From assembly GCA_020186115.1 (NCBI GenBank), contig WSYJ01000092.1, positions 222,001 to 286,000 on the forward strand: a stretch of 64,000 bases of DNA. Reading direction: 5' to 3'. A program made the position numbers and the translations under genes. Under the pieces are notes generated by a model, which searched no databases, had not been told where the DNA came from, and was given only the letters and a program-made list of their open reading frames with translations. Origin of the DNA: Histomonas meleagridis (taxonomy: Eukaryota; Parabasalia; Tritrichomonadida; Dientamoebidae). Of this stretch, positions 54,590 through 64,000 are shown piece by piece; position 1 is the first letter of the stretch; each line of letters opens with the position of its first letter.

Positions 54590-55182
54590 AATGTAGATGA
54601 TCTAGAAGAAAGGGTTGAAGAAACCCATTTTTCAAAAAAGACGATGTTTACAATTTTTGTCAATGGAAAGGGGGTACAATTAATTGACGTCAAACCAACA
54701 CACGTTAAAATTGACGCCAATTATTTTATAAATAACATTTTAATGAATATCGAAGGTTCTGAACTTATGAAGAAATCAAGAAATATGAAACACAAGCTCC
54801 TGGTGCACTACGATAATGCACCCTGTCATTCGGCGAAGACCGTTAAGGAGCATCTCAGACATTCGGGCCTCATTATTCTGTCTCATCCCCCATATTCACC
54901 CGATCTAGCTATATGCGATTTTGGCCTGTTCGGAACTATGAAGAATTCTTTTGCTGGAAATGAATTTGAAACAGAAGATGATCTAACAGAAGCCATTAAA
55001 GAATTTTTCGCCTCAAAAAGTGAAGATTTTTATAAATCTTTGTTTTTTGAATGGATACGTCGACTTGAAGCCTGTGTCGCTAATAATGGTAACTACATTC
55101 AATAAACAATAATTTTTTATTTATATACTTTTTTCGAAATTCAACACACATCAAAATTCCGGTTACTTATCGGCCACCCCAT
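54590..55182 (+). mobile_element. Mariner transposon remnant, 5'-truncated
   Basis: The frame from about 54599 encodes the C-terminal ~170 residues of a mariner transposase: HFSKKTMFTIFVNGKGV (first catalytic-strand region), HYDNAPCHSAKTVKEHL (second Asp), SHPPYSPDLAICDFGLFGTM (third Asp, mariner DD34D spacing) and the end motif RLEACVANNGNYIQ, stop at 55105. The N-terminal helix-turn-helix half and the left end are missing. After the stop comes a probable right terminal repeat, whose reverse complement begins GGGGTGGCCGATAAGTAACC (55161-55180), directly followed by TA, the mariner target. Trichomonas carries a mariner family (Tvmar1). This copy cannot encode an active transposase. Confidence 0.88.
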
Positions 55183-56808
55183 ATAATAATTCCGAATACA
55201 GTTACATCAATTGGCTCATATGCATTTTATGAATGTTCTTCTCTTGAAATTATTACAATTGAAGCAAATTTAAACACGATTAACCCATATACATTTTATG
55301 GCACTGCATTAAAATATTTTGTAATTTCTTCTTCACTTACTTCTATTAGCACCACATCTGTATTTTCACAATGTAAAAGTCTTCAATTCATCAATGTATC
55401 TAATGATAATCCAAATTATGCTAATTTTGAAAACGATGGAATTCTTTATGATAAAGAAATCACAAAAATTATATATTATCCAGCAGCAAATCCAAATAAA
55501 ATATATATAATACCAAATTCAGTTCAAACAATTGAAAGTTATGCATTTTCTTCAAGCCAAAATTTGGATACAGTTATTATTAATGATAATATAACAGCAA
55601 TCAAAGGATTTTCAACCAGTTCAATAAAACATATCACAATACCAAATTCAACAACATCAATATCAGGTGGTGCATTTAACTCATGTTTGTCATTAATTAA
55701 TGTAACAATTTCAAGTTTGGTTACTCGGATTTATTATATGACATTTCAGAATTGTATTTCATTAACTAATATCATATTGCCAAATTCAATTACTTATATT
55801 GACTATTATGCATTTTTTCAATGTAAATCATTAGAAAATATAATACTCCCAGAAAAATTAGAAACAATTAATTACAATGTATTTGAAGAATGTATTTCAT
55901 TGAAAGAAATCAAAATACCAATTTATGTATCTTATATTGGAAGAGAAGCATTTCTTAAATGCACAAGTTTGGAAACGGTAATCATCGAAAGTGATGTTGA
56001 GCAGATTATATGTTTTGCATTTAACAACTGTCCCAATCTCAGATGTGTATATTATTATGGTAATTCGCAGCCATCATTTACATCAAATATCTTTTATAAT
56101 TCTCCAGTGAAAATTGTTATGACAAATGAAACATATGACAGTTCAAGATTTGCAGAATTGGATGTTGTCAAAGGTGAAACCATTGATGAATGTCTTCCTA
56201 ATTATACACAGACAAGTGTGCAACCAGATACGTATTATTACTCAAATACAAATGATCAAACAATTTCACATTATTTCTCTGATACACATTATCACACAAG
56301 TAATGTATACAGTTCATTACCTTCTGATGTAACTTTGTCGCATTCTTTTACATTGACACAACGTTTAATTGAAACAGAAACAATTTCTTTAAGCAGATTT
56401 GTTACATTCAGTCCTTTACTTTCCATATCTGAAGATGAATATACTTATATTGACACATCATTTATTTACTATTCATACATTGTGGTTCAATTCTCTTTTT
56501 ATGAAACTTATTATTATGGATTTTATACACTGATATATCAAAATTATGAAAAGCAAAACAACAAAAATGGAATTATCATTGGTGTTTGTGTTGCTTTGGC
56601 TGTTGTTATTGTTATTTTGTTGGTTATTTTGTTAATTCGAATCAAAATACGTAAGCGAACAAACAGTGTAAACATCGAAGAAGCCGAAGAAGTCAAAGAA
56701 TTTGGTGAAACAACGAACAAATTTTCGGCTGGTTTAAACGTAGCGAATGTTGACGAAGATCCATTTGCAGCAGATTTTAATGAAAGTAATGAATTTGTTA
56801 AAATATAA
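55183..56808 (+). pseudogene. BspA-like LRR membrane protein lacking its 5' end
   Basis: The frame is open from the mariner boundary without an ATG before 55738. About 542 codons encode BspA repeats (IPNTVTSIGSYAFYECSSLE, ILPNSITYIDYYAFFQCKSL, ILPEKLETINYNVFEECISL), a Ser/Thr/Tyr-rich stalk, a membrane span (IIIGVCVALAVVIVILLVIL) and a cytoplasmic tail (RTNSVNIEEAEEVKEFG...ANVDEDPFAADF). Related proteins are displayed on the surface and bind host or bacterial surfaces. The start codon and N-terminal repeats are missing because the gene abuts the transposon end. The remaining coding sequence is intact, so truncation is probably recent. Confidence 0.82.
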
Positions 56809-56810
56809 AA

Positions 56811-56843
56811 ATAAATGAATAAATAAATAAATAAATAAATAAA
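56811..56843 (+). repeat. AAAT tetranucleotide microsatellite
   Basis: About eight copies of AAAT with one interruption (AATG) directly after the BspA stop codon. Confidence 0.9.
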
Positions 56844-56866
56844 GAAAATGAAAAATTTTTGTTTCT

Positions 56867-58057
56867 TTAGAAATCTATTTCGCGATCATAGAAAACTGCG
56901 AGAAGTAATTTCTCCATTTCTTCTTGTGTTGGTTGGCGTGGGTTAGAGCCTGTGCATGCATCACCGATTGCGTTAGTTGCAACTGCTGAAAGTTTATCAA
57001 GAAATTCCTTCTCGTCAATGATTCCGCCTTCGTATTCTTTGATGCACGTAGGAATTTCGAGTTCGACATTCATTTGGCGAATTTCTTTGATAAGTGAGTC
57101 GACAAGTTCTTCTGTGGTTGAGCCTGGAAGATGAATGAAGCGCGCAATTTCGGCATAACGTTCTGCGGCTTCTGCGTTCTTAGAGTTGTATTTGATAACT
57201 TTAGGAAGATACATAGCGTTAGCGCACCCGTGGATAATGTGACCGCCGCTGTATGCTGCACCTGTTTTATGTGCCATAGAATGAACAATACCAAGAAGTG
57301 CATTAGAGAATGCCATACCGGCAAGGCATTGCGCATCATGCATCGTCGCACGGCAATTCATGTCACCATTAAATGACTTAATAAGATTTTCATGAATAAG
57401 TTTGATGGCATGAAGTGCAAGACCATCTGTGTAATTGCAATGAAGTGTTGAGACATATGCTTCAATGGCATGTGTAAGTGCATCCATACCTGTGTGTGCT
57501 GTGAGTTTCTTGGGCATCGTCTCGGCAAGTTCAGGATCAACAATGGCAACATCGGGTGTGATGTTGAAATCTGCAAGTGGATACTTAATGCCTTTATGAT
57601 AATCTGTGATAACAGCAAAGGCTGTAACTTCAGTGGCTGTGCCAGATGTGGATGGAATAGCACAGAACTTCGCTTTAGTACGAAGTTCGGGGAAGTTGAA
57701 AGGTTGAATAAGTGACTCAAAGGTGGTCTCTGGATATTCATAAAATGCCCACATGGCTTTGGCTGCATCAATTGGTGAACCACCACCAATAGCTACGATC
57801 CAATCTGGATTGAACTTGCGCATCGCTTCTGCTCCACGCATAACTGTTTCAACTGATGGATCTGCTTCAACCCCTTCAAAGGTTTCGACTTCCATACCTG
57901 CTTCTTTAAGATAATTAATGGTCTTTTGAAGAAAACCAAACTTTTGCATCGAGTGGCCGCCTGTAACAACAATTGCACGCTTACCTTTAAGGTTCTTTAA
58001 GTTAGCAAGTGCACCTTTGCCATGATAAAGATCACGTGGAAGTGTAAAACGTCCCAT
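56867..58057 (-). CDS. Iron-dependent alcohol dehydrogenase
   Basis: 396 residues, full length for the Fe-ADH (type III) family. The NAD(P)-binding loop is in DWIVAIGGGSPIDAAKAMWA. Metal ligands are visible as D and H in HTGMDALTHAIEAYVS and as the two His in GIVHSMAHKTG and SGGHIIHGCANAMY. Such enzymes reduce aldehydes to alcohols and reoxidise cofactor in fermentative protists; the family is widespread in anaerobic protists and bacteria and often laterally acquired. Base composition is less AT-rich than the neighbouring spacers, as expected for a highly expressed gene. A TCACTT initiator lies 16 nt upstream of the ATG. Confidence 0.97.
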   Translation of the reverse strand: MGRFTLPRDLYHGKGALANLKNLKGKRAIVVTGGHSMQKFGFLQKTINYLKEAGMEVETFEGVEADPSVETVMRGAEAMRKFNPDWIVAIGGGSPIDAAKAMWAFYEYPETTFESLIQPFNFPELRTKAKFCAIPSTSGTATEVTAFAVITDYHKGIKYPLADFNITPDVAIVDPELAETMPKKLTAHTGMDALTHAIEAYVSTLHCNYTDGLALHAIKLIHENLIKSFNGDMNCRATMHDAQCLAGMAFSNALLGIVHSMAHKTGAAYSGGHIIHGCANAMYLPKVIKYNSKNAEAAERYAEIARFIHLPGSTTEELVDSLIKEIRQMNVELEIPTCIKEYEGGIIDEKEFLDKLSAVATNAIGDACTGSNPRQPTQEEMEKLLLAVFYDREIDF

Positions 58058-58073
58058 AGGAATGTTTTTTCCA

Positions 58074-58079
58074 AAGTGA
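58074..58079 (-). promoter_or_regulatory. Initiator TCACTT of the alcohol dehydrogenase
   Basis: Minus-strand TCACTTTGG lies 16 nt before the ATG at 58057 and fits the trichomonad initiator. Confidence 0.5.
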
Positions 58080-58720
58080 AATGATTGCAGGCGACCAAAA
58101 AAGCGCTATCAATTCCTATCGAAGATACTGAAATGGCTATCGTCGTTTATCAAAGCCTATCTACCGGATTCAATTTTGCGTACAATTCAATATTTCACCA
58201 CTTTTCACGCTTTCTGAAAACTCAAAGAAAAAAATTCAACTTTTTAATAGAAGTAGATTTTAACCTTCAATTTTCAATAAAAAATATTTTTACATACACT
58301 TGCAACAATTACCAAAGCGAAGAACCATTTCATAGAAATCCATTATTAATGCAAAGGTTTCTTGAAATTAATGGTTAAATGCAATATTTTGAAAAAATTA
58401 AGATAATCTTTTATTTTTGATTTACACTCAAAATTTTGAATTTAAAATTCACACTCACACCTACGTTTGGCTTCATATTCTCAATTTCCTATTTTTTTTT
58501 TTTTCTTTGTTGATATTGAAAAATTTGATATTTTTTTTTAATTGTTTTCTGAGTCCAAACTCTTTTGAGACCGGAACTTTGAAGTTCTTAATTTTCTTGC
58601 TCAAGTTTCTTTTATATAAATTTAGTTTTTTTTTTAATAAAATGAAAGTATTTAACGTCCTCCTGTCAGTTTTGGTCAAATAAACGCAAAATAAAATGAC
58701 TATCTTTGTTCGATTTTCAA
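58080..58720. other. Intergenic, no gene seen
   Basis: Divergent spacer between the alcohol dehydrogenase and the Sec22-like gene, with long T tracts. A short plus-strand frame at 58133-58378 shows no supporting feature. Confidence 0.5.
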
Positions 58721-59365
58721 ATGCCAATTTACTTCATTCATGTTGTTAGACTAAGTGATTCCCTCATCTTAACATCAACAATGGACGATGACTCAAATGC
58801 TTCATCGCTTAAAACTGAAGCTAAACGATTTTATTCACAAATTAACCAAAACTCACCACCGAAAAACAGTTTTAAAATGACCAATGGAACGATTTATATT
58901 TCTGTTTATGGAGAATTTTTCTCATCCTGTGTTACAGATCCTAATTTCCCACCTTCTACAGCTTTTCAAATGCTTGATGACGTTAACGCAAGCTTTAATA
59001 ATGAATATGGTGAATCTGTTTCAGCAGCAGAACGTGAGTATGTTTTTATGGAATTTCATACAACACTTGATGCTTTACGAGCACAACATCTTAAAATCTC
59101 AGCTGACGCATCAATGGGTAAACTTCAAAGTGAACTCAATGATGTTCAAACGGCTATGGCGAACAATGTTAAGACAGCACTTATTCGTGAAGAAATGCTT
59201 AGTGACATCGGAGATCTTTCAGAGAAACTTGGGCAAGGCGCGAGCATGTTTGCATCTGACGCGACAAATTTAAACAGATATTACTATTGGAACACGTATG
59301 GAAGGCCTGCGACAGTTATTTCTGTTTCAGCGTTGATTTATTTCCTGGTTTCATTAGTGATCTAA
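58721..59365 (+). CDS. Sec22-like longin R-SNARE
   Basis: 214 residues from ATG 58721. The N-terminal ~120 residues fit a longin domain (PIYFIHVVRLSDSLILTSTM, NGTIYISVYGEFFSSCV, FQMLDDVNASFNNEY). The SNARE helix follows (LNDVQTAMANNVKTALIREE, MLSDIGDLSEKLGQGASMFA) with the ionic-layer Arg in ALIREEML, and a C-terminal membrane anchor (ATVISVSALIYFLVSLVI). This is the Sec22 plan: ER-Golgi vesicle fusion. The zero-layer Arg supports an R-SNARE. The sequence is divergent, so Sec22 versus another longin SNARE is moderately certain. Confidence 0.85.
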   Translation: MPIYFIHVVRLSDSLILTSTMDDDSNASSLKTEAKRFYSQINQNSPPKNSFKMTNGTIYISVYGEFFSSCVTDPNFPPSTAFQMLDDVNASFNNEYGESVSAAEREYVFMEFHTTLDALRAQHLKISADASMGKLQSELNDVQTAMANNVKTALIREEMLSDIGDLSEKLGQGASMFASDATNLNRYYYWNTYGRPATVISVSALIYFLVSLVI

Positions 59366-60975
59366 ACATAATTTATTTTTATATTTTTATAATTTTCTAA
59401 ATTGTTATATGTTTTTATAATAGTTTTAGGAAAAGTTCTTTAAATATAAAAAATAATGTTTGAAAGTTTCATTAAATGTTCAGTACATTAATTAAATTAA
59501 AATATATTACTTAATTGTTTGAATAAATTTGCTGATTAAGTGATGAAAAAATGTTTTTTACATCTTCATGCTATTCAATGGTTTGGCATTTAGCACATCA
59601 TATTATTATTTTATTTTTTTGATTTTGTCTGTTTTGTTTGGAAAAAATTCTGATATTAATTAATTCATTTTAAAAGGGCTACATGGTTAATGTAAATAAT
59701 TAAGTACATTTCTTTATTAAAGATCCAATCTTTCAAGTTGTTCACAATTAAATATTATGTTGAACAAAGCCTCAACGATTGCAAATTAAACTCTTTGACA
59801 GAAAATTTTATAATCCTGGTTACTTTCTTCACAACTCAATCATTTTGCTAATAAATGTATTCTTAGTGATATTCGTTGTTCCAGTTCCATCATATAATGT
59901 AGGTGAATCACAAGGAAAAAAGTTATGTTGAACATGTGCATTAGCCTTTAATTTCCAGCTCAATCCAATCCTTCATCAAATCTATAAGAACCAAAGTCAC
60001 ATGTTAAATGCTGATTCTAGGAAGTATACTTCTATATCCTCATTAACTCAAAACGCTCAAAAATGGTTCATCAAAAGGCATAATTGTGGATAATGGCTCA
60101 GGTGTTAAGATGGAAGTAACATTATGTGATAATACGCACAATTTCCCAGAATAGCAAGGAACATGAATTAATTGTTAAATTTGGGTGAATTATTGTTTCC
60201 ATGGCAAACAAATTATTGGCAATAATACAATTATTAAATATTCAAGTGATAATCTGATGTACTCCAATTGCAACAATGGTAAATTCACAATTCTGATTAT
60301 ATTAAACAATTTACAGTATCAGGCGATAGCGGCTTCTGGGTTCTGGTACAAGAAAAGAGATTGCTCATTTGTATAAAATAAGCAAGTTTAATTTTTTTGA
60401 AACAACAGAACCATTAAATAAGAATTGCTTATGATATCTAATAAAATATTATAATATACATAGGCATTTTCAGGAAGCAAATCGATTTGCTGAAGATATT
60501 AAGAAGAAAAATTAATAAATAAGATTTAAGGATAAAATAAACAATTTTAATCAGATCTGGTTTATAATAAATAAACATGAAACACAAAAGTGAAATCAAA
60601 AAATGGTTTGTGAAGTTAACTGTTAAAATCGTTATCAAAATCATGGTTTCTATGTAACAATAAAAGAATTTTCAATTAAAAGCGAAAAAACTGACATCAG
60701 ACCTTATTATCATGCTATGTTTGTACTTATAATAACTAATCAAATCGAAATGAGTGCTATTTATTGGCTTAATGGGAAGAAAGTCTATTAGATCATTTAT
60801 AGTTGTATTGATCTATTACTAATACCACTATAAAAAATGTCATGTAACTAAATTTAACGTTTTTTAACGATTAATAGCTATTCAAAACTTTGGTTCGTCC
60901 TTATGAAAATGTCATTTTTTTGGTTTGGCAAATGGATGACATTTGATATGAAAAATAAAAGTGACAACATTAAAA
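59366..60975. other. Long AT-rich intergenic region
   Basis: About 1.6 kb with no intact gene. Some stretches (59870-60380) are less AT-rich and may be decayed coding sequence, but no frame survives long enough to identify. An MRE-like TAACGATTA lies near 60867-60875, upstream of NOT1. Confidence 0.5.
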
Positions 60976-63900
60976 ATGAAAATTTCGAAAATGAGCCCAA
61001 CCCCATCTGCAAGTTATATTGAGGTTTCCATTCTGGATAAACTCATTAACAGTAATAGTAACGATCAACAAAAAATTGCCGACTATATGATTGATCTTCT
61101 ACAATTATCTAAATTTCAATCATTACCACAAATTATGTCAATAATATTTTCCACCCTACAGGACAAAGAATTACCAGAAGGCAAACGAAAATCCATGGAT
61201 TTTTATCTTATGTCAATTGTTACCGAATTCCAAGAATCATTTTTGTTTCGCTCAAAGATGATAGAATTTTTTAATTCATTAAAAAACCTTCCCATAGGTA
61301 TACTTACCAGTGTTTCTTTATCCACAGGTATTATTCTTACTACCTTTGCCTTCTTTTCCAAAACATCACTCATTGCCAAACGATTTCTATCACAAAAGCT
61401 TTTACCAAATGTTACTCCCGAGGTTTTGTCGTTAATTAAGCCCAGTATTCTTGATGAAATTTCCACACTTCAATTAGATAATAATAATCCTGATGATAAA
61501 CTTAAAGCCATTTCTTCATACATTCATAATCAAAAATCTAGTATTATATCCACTACATTGCCATCTTTAAAAACGCCATCGCTTTATGACATCGTGCTCG
61601 AAAGCGATTCTTTGACACTAACATCACAACAACGGCTTAAACGTCTTTTTGACTTTTTCCCAAATTTCAATGCGCGTCATGCGGCCTCATTTATTACAGC
61701 GATATCATCCAGTCAATGTTGTTTTAAAGATTATTTTGGGAAGAAACTTGAAGATACACAACGGAATCGAATCATTGATGTTTTTCGTAGTACATTTAAT
61801 CAACTTAAAATTGATTTTTATCAAGTTATAGAGTCACTTGATCAAGAAGAAATAGACATTAATGAACCAGATGATTGTGGCTTTATATTAAACATATTAA
61901 ATTCATTACAAAATGATAAAAGTATTTCTGTTAAGACATTTTTAACTGATTGGAAGAACCAAAAATTACAAATATATTATTTAATATATATATCACAAAA
62001 CAAATTAACATATTTAAATTGGAATGATTTAACATTTGCTAAATTAGGCGATTATGAACCATCAGAAACATTAAATTCATGTTGGTTATGTTTAAACTTT
62101 GTTGAGCGCTTATTAAATTTATCGGAAACATATTTAACAGAAGTTACATATTTATTTAATCGAGCGTCAGATAATTATTCGATAAGTATATTAATTAGTT
62201 TTGGGCAAATTTATAATCAACAAAAATATAAAATACTTTTAGAATCATCAATGAGTTTTTTAACTAATATATTACATACATCACAAGCTCCAAAAGTAAT
62301 ACAAAATTTATGGGATTTAAGTCCGAAGTTTTGTCATTGGTTATTCCAAAATTATTATTCTAAAAACCCAACGAAACGTAATGTTATACTTGAATTAGTT
62401 GGTAATCATTTAGATGATTTATTAGATAATGGAGAAATTGATTTAATAATTCAAATTGGTTTTAATGCATCATTTAAAAATATGATTAAAATTGATGAAT
62501 TTTTAGATAAATTATTAAAGAAATATTCACAAGATATAATTAATAATATATTTAAATATGTTAAATCAATTGTTTTAGATTCGATATATTCTGCTTCGAT
62601 ATTATCAAATATATTAAATTCAATGTTTGAATATTTTTGGAATCAATTTTCAACTTATCCAAATGAAATTAAATTATTAATAAGTACATTATATTCTATT
62701 TGTGATAGTTCTATTATAAATATAAAACAATTTTCATTTAATTCTTCTTTACCATCAGTTAAAACACCGAAAATCAAAAAAGTTGCATCGGAATATTTTT
62801 CACAATATTTCGAAGATAAAATTAGTTTATCGAAATTTGTTTTATTATTTCATCAAAACCAAATTAATAATTTAGTATTATTTCAATCAATGGAACATTA
62901 TTTATTATTAGAATTAAAGTTTTTAGATAAACATACTCAAAAAATAGTTGAGAAACTTGGCGAATTAATTGGTACAATGATAAATGAGAATTTATTTAAT
63001 GAGAAACAACTTAAATATATATTTTCATTCTTTATAAAATCATTTCAATTAAATTCATCATCAAATGAAATATTATTTTCTACAAAATCATTAATCATTT
63101 GTTATCAAAAATTAAAAGTATTACCACAATATGCATTTTCATTAATGAAAACGCCATTATTTAAAACAACGCAAACTAAATTATATGAAAAATTAAAAAT
63201 TTTATGTTCGAAATTATCATCTACAGTACAAGTTACACAAATATCATCATTAACTATTCATCCAACCTTAAAACGATTTGAAGAATTACAATCACCACCA
63301 CCACGAATATGTAAATATGCACAAACTATTATTAAAGATCCAACTATTTTAGAATCCAATTTTGAAACTTTAGAACCTTATATAGATTGGATAGCATTAC
63401 ATATAGTAACAACGATTCAAGATCATCCTAAACTTCTAAAAATTATTATACCACATTTAACTAAACCTTTAATTAAAGTTATCATTGAAGCATCAATCTT
63501 TGAATCGATACAACTAATTTCTAATCCAAAGTTTGTAGTATTTGAAGGAAATTTTATACGAAGAAGATTAATAATATTAGGAAGTTTAATTGGTAAATTA
63601 ACATTAGGTCGAAATCAATATATTCCAGGTCGATTTTTAGATATAAAACATTTATTATTACATTCATTTTCACAAGGTAAATTATTAGGAGTAATATCAT
63701 TTGTCCGATCAATATTATGTTGTACAACTCCATATTTATTTCCACCTAATCCATATATTTCAAGTATATTACAAATTTTAGCATCTATTCATTCAGTATC
63801 ATTATTAAAGATTTATATTAAGAATCAAATCACAACAATTTTCACATATTTTAAAATTAATCCTAATCAATTAATTACAGTCGAATTAATACCTTATGTT

Positions 63901-64000
63901 AAAGATAATAATAATGATTTTATAGTTAAACCTTGTCCATTAAATTATTCTGTTTCATCAACAGATTTTAATCGATTTATACAATTAGATGAAACTACGA
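60976..64000 (+). CDS. NOT1: CCR4-NOT complex scaffold NOT1 (CNOT1), 5' part
   Basis: The frame is open from ATG 60976 to the window edge (1,008 codons), so the C-terminus with the NOT-box is outside. The sequence is an all-helical HEAT/MIF4G solenoid. The diagnostic part is the central MIF4G (CAF1-binding) domain near residues 855-960: RRRLIILGSLIGKLTLGRNQ, DIKHLLLHSFSQGKLLGVIS, FVRSILCCTTPYLFPPNPYI and SILQILASIHS, matching the CNOT1 pattern NLGxxLGxxTLxxNxPI...LDxKxLLxxA...FRPPNPW...LAELH. NOT1 scaffolds the deadenylase CAF1/CCR4 for mRNA decay. Alternative ATG at 60991. The 5' end is GC-richer than the body. Confidence 0.92.
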   Translation, partial: MKISKMSPTPSASYIEVSILDKLINSNSNDQQKIADYMIDLLQLSKFQSLPQIMSIIFSTLQDKELPEGKRKSMDFYLMSIVTEFQESFLFRSKMIEFFNSLKNLPIGILTSVSLSTGIILTTFAFFSKTSLIAKRFLSQKLLPNVTPEVLSLIKPSILDEISTLQLDNNNPDDKLKAISSYIHNQKSSIISTTLPSLKTPSLYDIVLESDSLTLTSQQRLKRLFDFFPNFNARHAASFITAISSSQCCFKDYFGKKLEDTQRNRIIDVFRSTFNQLKIDFYQVIESLDQEEIDINEPDDCGFILNILNSLQNDKSISVKTFLTDWKNQKLQIYYLIYISQNKLTYLNWNDLTFAKLGDYEPSETLNSCWLCLNFVERLLNLSETYLTEVTYLFNRASDNYSISILISFGQIYNQQKYKILLESSMSFLTNILHTSQAPKVIQNLWDLSPKFCHWLFQNYYSKNPTKRNVILELVGNHLDDLLDNGEIDLIIQIGFNASFKNMIKIDEFLDKLLKKYSQDIINNIFKYVKSIVLDSIYSASILSNILNSMFEYFWNQFSTYPNEIKLLISTLYSICDSSIINIKQFSFNSSLPSVKTPKIKKVASEYFSQYFEDKISLSKFVLLFHQNQINNLVLFQSMEHYLLLELKFLDKHTQKIVEKLGELIGTMINENLFNEKQLKYIFSFFIKSFQLNSSSNEILFSTKSLIICYQKLKVLPQYAFSLMKTPLFKTTQTKLYEKLKILCSKLSSTVQVTQISSLTIHPTLKRFEELQSPPPRICKYAQTIIKDPTILESNFETLEPYIDWIALHIVTTIQDHPKLLKIIIPHLTKPLIKVIIEASIFESIQLISNPKFVVFEGNFIRRRLIILGSLIGKLTLGRNQYIPGRFLDIKHLLLHSFSQGKLLGVISFVRSILCCTTPYLFPPNPYISSILQILASIHSVSLLKIYIKNQITTIFTYFKINPNQLITVELIPYVKDNNNDFIVKPCPLNYSVSSTDFNRFIQLDETT

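Noticed and set aside
58133-58378. Short plus-strand frame between alcohol dehydrogenase and the Sec22-like gene
   Set aside because: No domain, no initiator motif and composition like the surrounding spacer.
60080-60109. Short actin-like stretch IIVDNGSGV
   Set aside because: The match covers fewer than ten residues, nothing actin-like follows and stops appear soon after; probably chance.
60185-60376. 63-codon plus-strand frame with Cys and Trp residues
   Set aside because: Possibly decayed coding sequence, but stops lie just upstream and no family was recognised.

Overview
This window is AT-rich eukaryotic DNA from a trichomonad (parabasalid) protist, most likely Trichomonas or Tritrichomonas. 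Four things point there: BspA-like leucine-rich-repeat surface proteins (left edge, 36.8-38.2 kb, 55.2-56.8 kb); a paralogous family of long ankyrin-repeat proteins (5.2, 11.8-14.3, 21.8-22.9, 34.7-36.4, 38.4-40.7 kb); a mariner transposase remnant; and start sites preceded by motifs matching the trichomonad initiator (TCA[C/T][T/A]) or the Myb-like M3 core element (AACGGTT type). Genes are dense, short-spaced and mostly intronless by inspection. The standard genetic code is used. No tRNA, rRNA or CRISPR was seen.

Layout. 0-0.4 kb: end of a BspA-like gene. 0.7-4.7 kb: a Vps8-like CORVET/HOPS subunit. 5-8.5 kb: an ankyrin relic, a GT61-like glycosyltransferase and a minisatellite-coded E/K/T/S-rich membrane protein. 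9-11.6 kb: two divergent genes with frame breaks, one with an NT-C2-like domain. 11.7-14.4 kb: a large ankyrin gene whose repeats are separated by fixed-length AT-rich inserts. 14.7-21.4 kb: RCC1-like protein, RUVBL1/pontin and a long coiled-coil protein. 23.4-34.4 kb: a giant HECTD4-like/HECT-like protein in four frame-broken pieces, a SPEF2-like flagellar protein and a GNAT acetyltransferase. 34.7-40.7 kb: ankyrin and BspA genes and pseudogenes with minisatellites. 41.2-46.3 kb: UDP-glucose:glycoprotein glucosyltransferase and a papain-family protease. 47-53 kb: small housekeeping genes (FrnE/DsbA-like, TBC RabGAP, ubiquitin-like, RPB6, RRM protein). 53-57 kb: an unknown gene, the mariner remnant and a decapitated BspA gene. 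56.9-59.4 kb: iron alcohol dehydrogenase and a Sec22-like SNARE. 61-64 kb: the start of NOT1 (CCR4-NOT scaffold), running off the right edge.

The most interesting signal is in the ankyrin family. Single intact ankyrin repeats alternate with AT-rich inserts placed at the same point of the repeat. In two unrelated loci most inserts are exactly 80 nt, which is not a multiple of three, yet every repeat stays open and the last one ends cleanly. In a third locus the inserts are built from a 20-bp minisatellite and grow in about 20-bp steps. They look like repeat-by-repeat introns without recognisable trichomonad splice sites, or an unusual mode of repeat duplication.

A second theme is frame breaks. 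Most breaks in housekeeping genes fall on mononucleotide runs, which suggests indel errors in the assembly rather than true pseudogenes. The ankyrin and BspA copies instead carry in-frame stop codons, as real pseudogenes do.
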